From the NCBI RefSeq assembly GCF_901000735.1, contig NC_081548.1:10794744-10858743 (forward strand): DNA of 64,000 nt, in the 5' to 3' direction. Source of the stretch: Corylus avellana (taxonomy: Eukaryota; Streptophyta; Magnoliopsida; Fagales; Betulaceae). Made by a program: the position numbers and the translations under genes. Positions 45,199-58,103 of the stretch are shown piece by piece (the first letter of the stretch is position 1; each line of letters starts with the position of its first letter). The notes beneath the pieces were generated by a model. That model made no database searches and was not told where the DNA came from. It worked only from the letters and a program-made list of their open reading frames with translations.

Positions 45199-45806
45199 TG
45201 TAAGAATTCAATATATAATTAAATGCTAATTGACAATAAAATTAGCAGCGGAATGAATAATTATATAAATACCTCTAGCCATGCTTTTGCTCAAGCCAAT
45301 TGAAGAACAGTTTCACAGCAACCAAATTTAGAAAACAAAAAAATATTGAGAGGTTCTTCTGACCTATGCCTACCAGTGAGTGCCAATTGATGGAATACAC
45401 AGGCCTTATTTATAGGTAGGTCAAGGGACCCTCAATTAGAGCTGTTACCTTAATTATTCCTCCCATCAAGGAATAAAAATCAAATCAATACAGCTAATTG
45501 ATTCCACAAAAATAAAATCTTTAATGAAATCAAATACTTGTTCCACAAGAATTAAATCAGTGCTTTAATTCATAATATTTGATTGAAATCAAATACTTGT
45601 TCCACAAGAATTAAATCAATAATTTAATTCAGAATATTTGATTGGAATCAAATACTTGTTCCACAAGAATTAAATCAGTAATTTAATTCAGAATATTTGA
45701 TTTACACGATAAGCTTTAATTGGAATAAATTATTGAACACCATAATTTTATAATTACAATAATATATGTGACATAAAGGGACATACTTTAAATGGAACTT
45801 CTTACA
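45199..45806 (-). repeat. Ty1/copia LTR shared by copies A and B
   Basis: 608 bp, TGTAAGAATTC to CTTCTTACA. It is the 5' LTR of copy A (primer site just to its left) and at the same time is followed by TTCTCCCACTT, as a 3' LTR of copy B would be. It carries three copies of the CAAATACTTGTTCCACAAGA repeat, one more than the LTR at 38542. Confidence 0.85.
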
Positions 45807-48800
45807 TTCTCCCACTTGGCCCTTATGACACATAAATTCTTTATGGTGTTCAATTCTATGATATGGCCAATACTTTATTTATTCCAACCATTTATGGAAT
45901 CCTCCAACTCATTCAAGGAATACTACACACGAATCATGGCGGTAAAGCTTTTATATGATAAGCCGTCCCTTCCATGTATCACAATGTGCAATATCTCCCT
46001 AAATGAGTACTTTATGGATAATGTACTTTATGAATGAACTTCCTATAAGTCATTCGGGTCCAACTTTAATTTTATCCCCACAGATAAGAATAATATATAT
46101 ATGCGCACAAAAATCTTTATAACATAACCTTTATGTCTATAGACCAATTAAAGAGAAACTAAGCACAAATGAATTAATGAATCTCATATATTCCACATGA
46201 CTTTATACTTTCTTTTACCGGTAAACCTTTAGTCATGGGATCCGCAATCATTAATTCAACACTTATATGCTTAATAGACACTTATTGTCACTTAATGTTC
46301 TCTTTCATAGTGATACTTTATGTCGATATACATACTTCTGCTTCTACTCAGTTTATTCTTAGAAAAATAACTGTAGTAGAATTAACTCAGAAGATCTTTA
46401 TGGGTCTAACTATAAAATCGACAATTTTGAGACCTTAACAAAAATGTCTCAACCATAATGCCTGTGTAATTAATTCACAGCATGTAATAACCTTTGCTTT
46501 CATGGTAGATGTAGCAACTATAGTCTGCTTACTGCATCTTCAATACATATATACTGAAGTTGATTCTCTACTATCTACACATTTAGCAAAAATCAAACCT
46601 GAATAAACACCACCAAATGGTAAGTGTATTTTTAGGTTAAACTGTAGTTCTTGGTTCATTGCATATTCCATAATACTATATTGACCCAATAGTCCGACTG
46701 CTATTTTAATGTCAGGTCTAATGTAGACCTGTGCACACATATGGAATATTTTTCACCTGCCTTTGTTCTAATACATTTTTGGGATATTATCCCCCTTAAT
46801 AATAGGTGCTACTGAAGATTCATAGTTCTTCATTTTGAATCTCTCCCAAAACTTTAGTGAGAGGAACTTTATGTAGCAAACCTAAATTAGTGCTTGCAAG
46901 CAAAATATTATCTATATATAGGACTAAAAGAAATGTAACTTTACTCCCACTGACCTTAAGGTATATACAATGATTAACAAGGTTCTCAATAAAACCATGT
47001 GAGGCAATAACCTTGTAAAAATTATATATACCAATAGTGAGAGGCCAATCTTAGTCCATAAATAGATATCCTTAATGTGGAAGCTTTCTGACTGTTATCA
47101 ATAAAACCTTTAAGTTGTCTTATGTACACCTCCTCCTTAAGATCCCCATTTAGGAAAATTGTTTTTCACATCCTTTTGATACAGCTCTAAACCAAAATGA
47201 GCTACTCATACCATGATAATCAATGACTTCCTTTTGAGTAAGATCATTGGCTACAAGTCTAGCTTTATATCATTTAACATTACTTGGAAGCATCCTTTTA
47301 GGTTTTGTAAACCCATTTGCAGCCTATGGCTACAACTCCCTTTGGTAAGTCAACAAGATTGCAGACTTGAATTTTAGCCAATGATTTCATTTCCTCCTTC
47401 ATGGCATTAAAACACAATGTGAAGTTATCTTCACCCAAAATGATGTGAAAACAATTTTTGGATCGTCCTTAGGTTTGACATAAAAATTAGACTTCTGGAA
47501 GTATACAATATAATCACTAGGATTGTTAGTCACCTTATTCTAGAGAATCTTCTTAATCCTACTTCATTTACTTTTGACAAAGTCTGAGTAGGTTCATTAT
47601 GAGCTTGTTCCTTATGAGTTGACCGTTCTGAAACCGATTGTGGTTCAGGATAATCAATTTGATTTTCCTTAAGCACAATCAAACACCCTTCATGTGAAGG
47701 AGCTTCAGTCAACTCTTGTGCTTCCTCTAATTTAATCCATTGAGGATAAGCACTCCCACTAAGTTCAGCGTCCTCTAGAAATTTTGAATATCTAAACTCA
47801 ACAATTCTAGGATTAAATGAAGAACAGTAAAGCCTAAACCCCTTGTAGTTTACTGTATAACCTATAAAATTCCGCTAGTTGTCCTTGAAGCTAATTACCT
47901 TAGGTGTGGATTATAAATCCTCACTATAGCAAGACAACCCCATATGTGTAAACAATTTGAACTTGGTTCCATTCATTCCTTAATTTAGGTGTCTTATGGA
48001 CAACTCTGAATGGAATCGAGTTAAATGTATACACAGCAGTTTTCAAGGCTTCTCTCCATTAGGAGAATAGAACATTACCTTTCATATCCCCTTTTCGTGT
48101 ACCTACCATAATACTATCTGCCTCTATCAGATCTTACGATCTTGATTTTCTTTTGTTTTGTTTCTCTACTTCTACCTTATAGGTACTGGAAGCATTAATG
48201 CTTAAACCTTATGATTTAGAAGATAGAGATACATAAACCTTATATGGTTATTACCGAAAGAGATAGGATATCTCTAACCATTTAGGCAAGAAGTATGGAA
48301 AATGTTACACTTGTACATGATCTCAAGAATTTCAAAAATTCTTTTGTTGGCACCTTTAGTGGTATAGTTGGTCTGCTTTTCCTTAATGCAGTCCACATAA
48401 ATACCAAAGGTAGTAAATTTCAAGAGTCGTAAAAACTCTATCATTTATCGACCTTTTTATTCTTTATAGAGATATATTCCAATCTCCAATGCCATAACAT
48501 AGAGGATTTTCTTATTCATAAGACTCTGCTTTATGTCGACATTTATATGCAGGGATTAATTTTCAAAAAAATTGGGATCTAGATCAATTTTAAATAGACC
48601 ATTAATTTAATATTCCACCCAAAAATTTTAACAATATTCAAACTTGATTTTAACAAACTAAAATAGAAATTAAATTTCTAAAAGAATTGTGGAATATATA
48701 AAAACATTATTAAGGTCAAAATGACATAACTGAATTTTTTAAAATTAATCTATAGATCCCAACAACCTCCAATTGTAAACAAGTATTATTTAGAAAACCC

Positions 48801-50977
48801 TGCATTATGTTGACAACGTGGACCGCTAAACCAAATTCAATCCACATAGTCCTTAGGAGAGTCAATAAAAGAGATTCATGACACATTAGGTGTATGAGAT
48901 TACCTTTATTTCAAGTCATTTATGATACTTTATGCAATCATTCTTTATATGCCCATAATTTTCCTTAGTGTGAGAGAAACAAGTATCTTAATTGCCATAA
49001 CACTTTGTTGGCACCTTGTTCTCATTTATCAACTATTGGACATGATTGCCTATAAAGGTCTTTCCCTTAACATGAGTAACTTTCTGAATTCTCATGTCTT
49101 AATCTCTCATCTTCTTGAACACACATGATCAGAAGTTCCTTAATTGATCAGTTATCCTTATGTGTGCCACAAGATATTTGAAAAAATATCATATTTAGAT
49201 GAGAGAATAAAATTGACCATAATGACTCAAAAACTCAACCTTTAGGGACTTTATAATGAGCTGTTATGTCCTTCATTTCCATAATGTGCTCAAGCACATT
49301 TTGAAACTATAAAAACTTTAAAGCTTTTCTATTAGGGTGCAGGCCAAAGCCTTATTGGAACTCACTAAATGTTCCTCAATGACCTTTCTTTGGCCCTAAA
49401 ACACTAATGCTTTCCTTGATATGAGATTTCATGAACGTTGAAACTTAAGCAATTTAAATCACTACAATCGTTCATGTTTAATAATCTCATGTGGTGTACT
49501 TGATTCCGTGGGAGAAGGTGATTCGTCCACATGAAACGCCAATTCAGTATCCAAACACCCCAAAGTGAAAAACACATTTTTCTTTTCAGTCAGGAAAAAT
49601 TACCCCTAGGAATTATTGGAACATAAAATACTAATAATTAAAGCAGTAGGAATACATCCAGTAACCAAGAAAAATTATATACTTTAATGCTATGAAATAA
49701 CCTTATTTAAATTAACCAATGTTAATTTAATAGTAAATTTCAACCTACCTGTGGGCAAAGGTGCATCACGCATGAAATTTACTCTTTATTAATAAGACTA
49801 ATAAATTTAGCATTAATAAATAAAATTTTCCATACCTGTGGGCCTAAGAGAAATTTTATTTTCAATGTTAAATTTACTATCTTATTCTAATTAACTCATA
49901 AAAATAAAAACGTCCCTGTGGGGATTGGCAAATTAAATTTATGAATTAATTACAACACGATGTTAATTTTCTTTATGAAGTTCATATATATAATCTTGAT
50001 GCAATTATCATTATAAAATCGGGATGCTGTGGCTCTCCCAAAATTATTATGATAATCACTACTTCATTAACATCCAATAACTGTATAGATGCCACAAATA
50101 AAGTTCCCAAGAATAAAGACAAAACCATCATGTTAGTGGGTAAACAGTATTTTTCCAAAGTACAACCGGATAGTGTCCCAGATAAGTGAGGGGGCGCACA
50201 ACGGCACACTTAAGTCCCAAGACTTACCTTGCCAGAGCTTTCCGATTGCAATTTTGGATAGTACCATAAACATTCACCAACACATGAGGCTTAGTTAATT
50301 ATTCTCAGGTCCAGGCATCAAACAATTTATATTTAAACAATTAAAATAATAAATATATCCTTCAGTTCATGTATTAAAGAAACAATAATTTAATACTGAA
50401 CAATTTAAATCATAAGATACATAAAAATGTAACATTAAAGTACCATAAACTGAATAGCCTAATGGTCTTGAAGTGACCTCAGACCCTTTATCCCTCAAGA
50501 ACCCAAGTTCTAAACCCACAGTGGCCCAAACCGTTTTCCCCCTTTTTTAAAAAAAAAAAAAAAAAAAAATCCGAATGGGCTATTGTATTGGGTCTTTCTT
50601 TATCGGGTTGGGCCACTTTATTGGGTTGCGGGTCAGCCCACTTAATGACCCAGCTCCTTTTTTTTTTTTTTTTTTTTAACTGGATCGGGCTTGGGTTAAA
50701 ATAAACCCATACCCAATAGCCCAAAACACTAGACCCGGTTCCATATGGGTTTGAAAAAACCCTACCCGGATCATCATGTTCTCCAACCCGAAAAATACCC
50801 AATCCCTAGCGCCGCCGCCCCTTCCCCTTCCCCTTCCCCATTCGCCGGCCACCGGCGCCACTTCCTTAATGCGCCGGCCACGCAGAGCCGCCGCCCAACG
50901 GCAAACGGCCACTGTCCCTGGCAAGGGGCCGCTGCACCCTTTATGCGGCCAAAACCGCTGCAGGTGGGGGTGGGGGG
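45807..50977 (-). pseudogene. Decayed Ty1/copia internal region, copy B
   Basis: A second, very similar copy of 39094-44600 in the same orientation and order, starting directly after the shared LTR and running into the 100-N gap. RT piece at 46740-46681 (MCAQVYIRPDIKIAVGLLGQ) and linker piece near 47600. Slightly shorter: it lacks the 365-bp duplication and some small stretches. Not coding. Confidence 0.85.
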
Positions 50978-51077
50978 NNNNNNNNNNNNNNNNNNNNNNN
51001 NNNNNNNNNNNNNNNNNNNNNNNNNNNNNNNNNNNNNNNNNNNNNNNNNNNNNNNNNNNNNNNNNNNNNNNNNNNNN
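50978..51077. other. Assembly gap (100 N)
   Basis: Exactly 100 N between copia copy B (its GC-rich leader) and the inverted CACTA end. The true distance is unknown. Confidence 0.95.
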
Positions 51078-51589
51078 CTAGTGGACAAATTGACATATGT
51101 TTGATTCATGAGGTACTTATTACTAGCAATTAATTGGATAGTTATCTTTGTGAGCTGTTACTGATTCTACTGATATTCACATCTAAGGTATCTTTTAATT
51201 TGCACGGGCCTCATGGTGTTTTGAGTCATCTGAAATACCTGATTGAGACAAAGGGTTCGGCTGTTATTTGTGTCGCAGAGGGAGCACGGCAGGTGAGTTA
51301 CGTAAGGAATTCATATTTTCACTTTTGGGTTGAATACTATTAATTGATCAGGTGATTTAAATTGTGCAGTTCTTTTTTGGCTTCATGAAATACTGTGAAA
51401 AACTGCCTGTGTTCATTTCATTGCATTGCATAGATCTTATAACTTCTTCATTATATTTTTCCCCAAGATGAAGAGTAAAATTCAGTATGTCATTGTTTTT
51501 TTATGCAGAATTTTCTTCAGAAAACTAATGCTAAAGATGCGTCTGGGAACATTGTATTTGGAGATTTCGGTGTCCACATTCAACAAGAG
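51078..51589 (+). pseudogene. Captured 6-phosphofructokinase fragment, inverted copy
   Basis: Inverted counterpart of 28805-29398. The first exon is cut by the gap (SGQIDICLIHE remains, 51080-51111). The second is 51188-51292 (NLHGPHGVLSHLKYLIETKG, then SAVICVAEGARQ) and the third 51509-51589 (FLQKTNAKDASGNIVFGDFG). Here the third exon reads NFLQ where the other copy reads NFIQ; NFLE is usual in the enzyme, so this copy is closer to the source gene at that site. Splice sites are intact. Confidence 0.8.
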
Positions 51590-51904
51590 GTTGGTGGTTG
51601 TATTTTGACTAATTTCATGTGGTCTTCATCTCTCCATAACTCTTGAGACAAGTTAAGTGGGTTGATAAATAATGAGCTGACTAAAAGTCTAATTTTTAAC
51701 ATCAATTGATATGTGTTGCATGGATAAGAATGGACTGCAGTTTGGCCTTTTAGTTGTCATTTGTTAGAGTTACAAATATGATATATTTTAAGCCTTCAAG
51801 ATCTTACTCTATTAGTGACTCTTTTTGCTAAGACTAGAACTGACTTTTGATGTTATATATTTGTGTGAATTGTTCTTCACTTGAACTGGAAATCATTAGA
51901 AAAC

Positions 51905-52292
51905 CTACTGATGCTGCGATCGATCGCACTCAAAGTGCGATCGATCCCAAAATTTCGAAAACCTACTGATGCTGCGATCGATCGCACTCCAAGTGCAATC
52001 GATCCCAAAATTTCAAAAACCTACTGATGCTGCGATCGATCGCACTTGAGTGCGATCGATCCCAAAATTTCGAAAACCTACTGATGCTACGATCGATCGC
52101 ACTTGGAGTGCAATCGATCGCAAATTTCCGAAACCCTACTGATGCTGCGATTGATCGCACTCAAAGTGAGATCGATCGCAAATTTTCGAAAACCTACTGA
52201 TGCTGCGACCGATCGCAATCCAAGTGCGATCGATCCCAAAATTTCGAAAACCTACTGATGATACGATCGATCGCACTCCAAGTGCGATCGAT
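51905..52292 (+). repeat. Seven-unit hairpin array, inverted copy
   Basis: Same units as 28098-28490 in reverse order, separated by AAACCTACTGATGCTGCGAT-type spacers. Single-base differences between units are mostly shared by both copies, so the array was already diverged before it was copied. Confidence 0.9.
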
Positions 52293-52990
52293 CGCTTTTT
52301 TTTTTATTTTTTTTTTAGGACCATTAGGGTTGACAAATGTCGACCCTAATCGTCAACTATCAGGCTGATAGTCAATTTTTTTTTAATATTTTGGGACCAA
52401 ATGTGGACGCTAATGGTCAACTATTAGCGTCGACTAATTCTTTTGTGTACATCATCTTTAGAGTCAAACACATGCATCTTTTAGGGTCGATAAAGTGGAC
52501 GCTAAAAGTCATCATTAGGGTCGACTCTAAGTGGACGCTGATAGTTAGTTTTTTTTTAATTTTTTAGGACCATTAGCGTCCACTTTTGTGGACGCTAATG
52601 GTCAACTATCAGCGTCCACTTTGATTTGGACGCTAATAGTTATTATTATTTTTTTAAAAAAAGGGCCATTAGGGTCCATAAAGTCGACCCTAATGGTTAA
52701 CTAAAAGTGGACGCTAATGCTTGACTATTAGGGTCGACTTTCGCTTCCGTTTACATCATCTTTAGGGTCCAAACATTGCGACTTTTAGGGGCGATAAAGT
52801 GGACGCTAAAAGTGATCATTAGGGTCGACTTTTAAGTGGACCCTGATAATCAGACATTTGATCATTAGGATCGGACTATTAGCGTCGACACCTTTTGGGT
52901 CGAAAAGTGGACGCTGTTGGCAACAGCGTCCACTTTAGGATCTTTAGGGGCGACTTTAAGTCGCCCCTAAAGACCTAATTTCTTGTAGTG

Positions 52991-53402
52991 AGGTCAAATA
53001 AGAAGGTTAATAATTTAATTAATTAATAAAATTGACTCTTAATATAACTTGTGAAAAAAAAAAAAAAAAAATACAGAATTGTGGGAAGTTATTGAAAATA
53101 ACTCAAAATTGGAGGATTAAAAAAAAAAAAAAATTGAAGAAAAGACAAAATGGACAATTAAGCCACCTCAGTAACATCAATCATCAAAGCAACCAACAAT
53201 GTTATGTCAAGAAACCAAAACTCTCTCTATCTATATCTAGTATGAGTGTATTCTCTCAATAATTATTGGATTCTTAACCACATAATTATCTTCCAACCGT
53301 AGAATCTGCTATCACTTGTCATGCCCATAAACTTGTTTTCTCTCCCCCAGACTCGCAAAATTTTCTGTGCTTCCAAACATATTTTATCCTCATAGTTTTC
53401 TC
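52991..53402. promoter_or_regulatory. Region upstream of the PAP-like gene
   Basis: AT-rich with A runs, then a CT-rich stretch (ACTCTCTCTATCTATATC near 53219). The CACTA end is only about 410 bp before the start codon, so it may have displaced the original promoter. No clear TATA box chosen. Confidence 0.4.
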
Positions 53403-55089
53403 ATGGAACCTTGCAAATATTCTTCTTGGGTTTTTAGATTCTTCATCATATTACTCGTTTTCTTTCTCAGCTCTTCTCCTTCTTTGTCATGGTCGTCAGC
53501 TCGAATTCCAACCTTTCAGATGAAGAATATCTCATGGTTACCGTACGTCAGTAAAGTTTTGTTTCCTTCCAACCGTGATTAGGTCGCCATGATTTCACCT
53601 TCTCATTCTAAGTAAGAAATTCATCATTAATTAAAAATAATAATTACTTTCATTTATATATAATATATATGTGTTAGAGTAATATTAATTCTTTTTTCTG
53701 ATATATGCAGTGTTGAAAATTGTCCATTCAATGCGGTTCTTTATGCACAAACTGATGATCTTAGCACACTTCCTCTACTCTGCCATTATCCTGTCAAGGT
53801 AAACACAATACCAATTATTTTCTTTTTTCTTTTTTGAAATCAATACTAATTAATCTAAACATGAAGCAAATTATTTGGTATCTTAATTTGTTTGTTTATT
53901 TAAGGTTTATTTTTATGCATTTGGCTTGCCTTAATTAGTGATTAAATAAACGGTGAAAATTATTTTATGTAAAAAAATAATTAGAGTTCTTCCACAATCT
54001 TACAATCTTTACTGTTAATTTGAAGTAAACACAAGAAGAATAAGAAGATGACAAAATTCTTGATTCTAGAATTACTCACTAAAGTTATAATTTATTGGTG
54101 TCTTTATTTACTGAAATTTGAATAATTTTGATAAATTTATGACTCCCACTTAATTTCCTCCAAATTCTCAAAAATTAAAATTTTGATGAATCTTAATTAA
54201 TCCTATCAAACTTGAAATTATATTGAGAGCTATAGGTTATAGCGTGGGTCTAGTGAATTATCTATCTTGCAAATCTTCCCTGTATGGTATGTAACTCAAT
54301 ATAGGGTTGTCTTGCATGCAAATTTTATTTATTTTTTATTTTTTACCCTTCCTATTTAAGGGAAGCCGCTCTCTTAGGAATGTGTTCATTTTACACACAT
54401 AAAGATGTTACAAATCCATCTATAATACTATTTTTTTAGAAGTAAATTTAGTATTAAATCTATAAAACTCAAATTGAGTCTCACATATTTAATGATGATT
54501 AGTTTGCCCATCTTCTATACGGAGAACACAAGAGATTGACAAATGACGGAAACAAAACATTTCTTCTACACTATAGTCGGGAGCATATAATAGAGGCATA
54601 TAATAGCAAAAAGTAGATGAGATGGCCACATTTATAACGTGAATAACACAGTCACGTCAAGAAGCCATAACGTTCACGTAAGACAGAGGGCCTTTGTGGG
54701 TGATGGCAATGCCAATGTGGTAACTTACAAGTTTAGCTAATCATGCAGCTTCATGCCTAGTTTTCATTAAGGCATCCTTCGTCACTTCTAAAAGTTTATT
54801 CCTTTGTGTCCTTCGGCAAAGGTAATATATATATATATATATATATATGAAAGTGACTATGCTTGTTTCGTCTATGTTAAATATTAGATAAGTAGTGATT
54901 TAATATAGTATTGTAGTCACTCTTATTTTAGCTAAATATTCACATGTTAAGCATTACTTATTGAGAGTGAGTTCAAGCCCATGTGAATGGGAGTGTAATA
55001 ATATTCATGAAATTTTAAGATCATCACTTTTTATCAACTTATTAGAGCTGAAATATCCATCCTCAGTTTGGACGTTTACTTTACAGTTT

Positions 55090-55711
55090 TTTTTTTTTTT
55101 TTTTTTTTTAATAGGAATCATTTAGATATCATTGATAAAAGATCAAGAGCATAAAACTCTTGCATCAGAGAGCATAGAATTCTAAAAACATAACTAAAAG
55201 CTATGAAATTACAAAGTCATACATACGATCTATGACATCAACTTCTGCTAACATATATATGTACAACTTAAGTAATGGAATAGATCTGCTTAAAGCAAAC
55301 TAGATCTAAGACATAGCTAGGTAACCCATATTCCCAAACTTATTTTTCGGCTGTGAGAGATAAACCCCAATACTGATCTAATTCTCCACGACCCAAAGGT
55401 CAAGAGACAACTAACGTCCTCGACCCAAAGGGTAGGACAAAAAAAAAATTAAAATCAACAAAAAAAAAAGGAAACAAAATCTAAAAAACAAACAAAATCC
55501 CCACCAGAAGCAGCAGTATGAGAAGAGTACAACATCGTATACATTCCTAGGAAAACATGCCTTAGCTAACAAAAATGAGTAAATCTGAGTTTGAAAAACT
55601 AGATCTAGATCTACAACAAAACCGCCATAAACGAAAAACAGAACAGACTACAAAGTAGATACCGAGCACTGCTACCAAGAAAAGAAAGAAGGGAGGAACA
55701 ACTCTTGAGGA
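55090..55711 (-). mobile_element. Truncated LINE-type retrotransposon insertion with 14-bp TSD
   Basis: Starts with a long T run (a poly-A tail on the minus strand) and is flanked by the same 14 bases, TTACTTTACAGTTT, at 55076-55089 and 55712-55725. A poly-A tail and a TSD of this length are signs of target-primed reverse transcription. About 600 bp, no ORF, so a 5'-truncated LINE or an unrecognised SINE or retrocopy. Confidence 0.75.
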
Positions 55712-55750
55712 TTACTTTACAGTTTATCTACAGTTTAACTTGAATTTCAA

Positions 55751-55908
55751 AGTAATTCTAGAAAGCCTACTTGTATCCTACTAAGAATGATGTGGCTATT
55801 AAAATCACCCTTTGATCAAAATTCAATAATAATCAATTACAAGCCCAATGATAATTTTAATAGCCATATCATTCTTAGTATGACACAAGTAAGCCTTCTA
55901 GAATTACT
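55751..55908. mobile_element. Foldback MITE in PAP intron 2
   Basis: Left arm AAAGTAATTCTAGAAAGCCT with ACTAAGAATGATGTGGCTAT, mirrored by right arm ATAGCCATATCATTCTTAGT with AGGCTTCTAGAATTACTCT-like bases (the arms differ at a few sites). The loop is about 40 bases. Confidence 0.7.
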
Positions 55909-57592
55909 CTAAATTTCACTCTAAAAATTCATATAGTTTATAGTTTAATAGATTAGATCGAAGGATCAAAAACCTTGTTTGATCTATTAGTCTCTTCTTA
56001 CATACTTTTAAAGATACAGAAGGAAAACTATCTATTCTCCTTGTATTCCTCTCGGACATACAACACACCCATGGGAAACAAAGACAAAGAGGGTTATTAA
56101 ATAATCGGGAAAAATTGAATGATCCAACATGTAAATGATAACATTCAATAGCGGAATCCAGCCTTCAATTTTCAATTGAATCATAAAAATCCCCAAATTT
56201 GGCCTCTTGAAACATTAACCTAATCCAATTACCTCAAATTGACATCATATTATGAAATAACACATCAGAAAACATGCCTCTATGCAATCAATTGGCTATG
56301 GCCGGGTTGGTCGGATTTCAGCTGGTTTTGGTTGAAATTCGACTCTTCTCGCCACGCGACGGACGTTTAAAGGCTGGTTCGGTTCTCAAGCAAAAGGAGG
56401 CTGGCCAACCTACTGGTAGCCCTGGCTCAACCTTAATCTGGCTGGATATCTGAGTTTCAGTCAAAAAGAAACTGAAACTCCCTTACTCCGGTGATGGCGA
56501 AGGAGATGCCAGCTGGTGGTGGTGACGTGGCAAGTACCTTCAACGGTAGGTCTCTCCTGCATTTGACCGTTACTATTTGGAGAGAAAGGAACTCTAGACT
56601 GGTAATGGGTGGAATTGTTGGTTAACTCGTACATTGAGTACTATTTGCTTTGGCCTGTGTTCTTTTTCTGTGCCTTCTACGGTAACTACTTGTTTGTATT
56701 GTTCCTTTGGTTTTCTTCTTATTATATTATTTGTTTTTCATAGAAAGTAATGATTTAGATGAACCCATCAGGACATTATTTGATATTCCCAGTTCCATAT
56801 TTGTTTATAAAGAGTGTAAAGAATTTTGAAATCATGGATTAATCTTATAAATGTATAGATAGAGTCAGTATATTGAATCCTAACACAATTACATATACAT
56901 GTTTGTATTTAAAATTTGCAGGCAATGTACATGAGTAATGATCTAGGCTATCTTCGTTGCAAGAAGAAGCAACGCAAGAAATATAGCAAAGGTAAATGTA
57001 TAGTGCCCACTTGCAGTGGCATGCTAACATTTCATGTTATTAACATCAGAACAGACATCGAGTTTGTGTATTTTGGTGGGGGATTCAAGACCCCTTGCGT
57101 TTTCAGTAGGTCGGGCCCTATCAATTTTACCAATCCAAATCAGTCGTTATATGGACATATCTCAAGTGTAGATTCAACTGGAAAATCGGTGAGTGGCCAC
57201 ATTTTCACAATTACCAATTGATATATGAACTGTGAAAACGCATAGAGAACAAATAATTTTAGTGATTTTTATCATGGTGGATTAACTGTCTTAAGAGTGA
57301 TCATCTTGCAAACTTGAGTTTGAGGCATAAGAACAACTTCTTTAACAAAATTGAAAAATTGTCAAATTCTAAGCCAAGCAAAGGTGCATTTGTTGCCACT
57401 GATTTTATGGGCATCATGCAGCTGGTTTAATCTATTAGGAAACCATGTGAAGCATTATTCTAATTTGATGATTTGTGATGCAGATGAGATTAACATGGGT
57501 TAGTGGCAATATGGAACCTCAACAAGTACAATATGGGAATGGAAAAACTCTGACATCAGAAGTTACTAAATTTTCACAAGATAATATGTGTA

Positions 57593-58005
57593 GTGAGTTC
57601 TGCCAACATACTTTTGTTTTCTCCTTTGGTCCCAAACATAAGGATTTAAAACCCCACGTCCTATTCTCTGCACCTTATATATTAAAATCTCACCAAGGTA
57701 ATATAAAACAGAAATTCAAAAGGTAACATTATAATTCTTGCTACTATAGCTAGCAATCATTTCCAGCTCAAAATAGCGTATGTTGTGCATAGCTAATTTT
57801 GAAAGTTAACCATAATGTTGGTCAATTTTGTATATATACACTACTTTTTGTTAGAGCCCTTCTTTTTGGACAACCTTTGTTATTTATTTATTTATTTATT
57901 TATTTTTGTGAACATCATGTGAAAAAGGGGGCAATTATAACATATGGCAACCAATGCAACATATTTTAGTAAAGTTCAAACCTGAAATTACGTAGATATA
58001 GGTAA

Positions 58006-58041
<36 letters not shown>

Positions 58042-58103
58042 ATATACCCTTCTCCTTCCTCTATCTCCTACTTAGATTTTGCCCTATGTTCTGAAATTGA
58101 CAG
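57593..58103 (+). other. PAP intron 4
   Basis: Carries a (TA)n microsatellite at 58010-58039 and a (TTTA)n run near 57880-57905. The reading frame that continues past the GTGAGT donor at 57593 is intron sequence. Confidence 0.65.

Larger units (their letters stand above)
51078..52990 (+). mobile_element. Second CACTA end, inverted relative to the first
   Basis: Reverse complement of 27423 to about 29320 with high identity: phosphofructokinase exons, hairpin array (51905-52292), subterminal palindromes (52310-52975) and the TIR ending AATTTCTTGTAGTG at 52990. The flanking three bases are AGG, different from ATT at the other end, so the two ends are probably not the two ends of a single insertion. 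The rest of this copy would lie in or beyond the gap. Confidence 0.85.
53799..56921 (+). other. Large intron 2 of the PAP-like gene, with insertions
   Basis: 3.1 kb, GTAAAC donor and TTTGCAG acceptor. Holds a (TA)n run near 54823-54848, the LINE-type insertion 55090-55711 and the foldback MITE 55751-55908. The part 56280-56600 is less AT-rich but I recognise nothing in it. Confidence 0.7.

Noticed and set aside
27423..52990. One giant 25-kb CACTA element with 1.9-kb terminal inverted repeats
   Set aside because: The flanking trinucleotides differ (ATT and AGG), both ends carry the same captured exons, and a gap lies just before the second end. Two copies are more likely.
56280..56600. A GC-richer block in PAP intron 2 as a hidden exon
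   Set aside because: No frame matches the PAP family and the flanking exons join without it.
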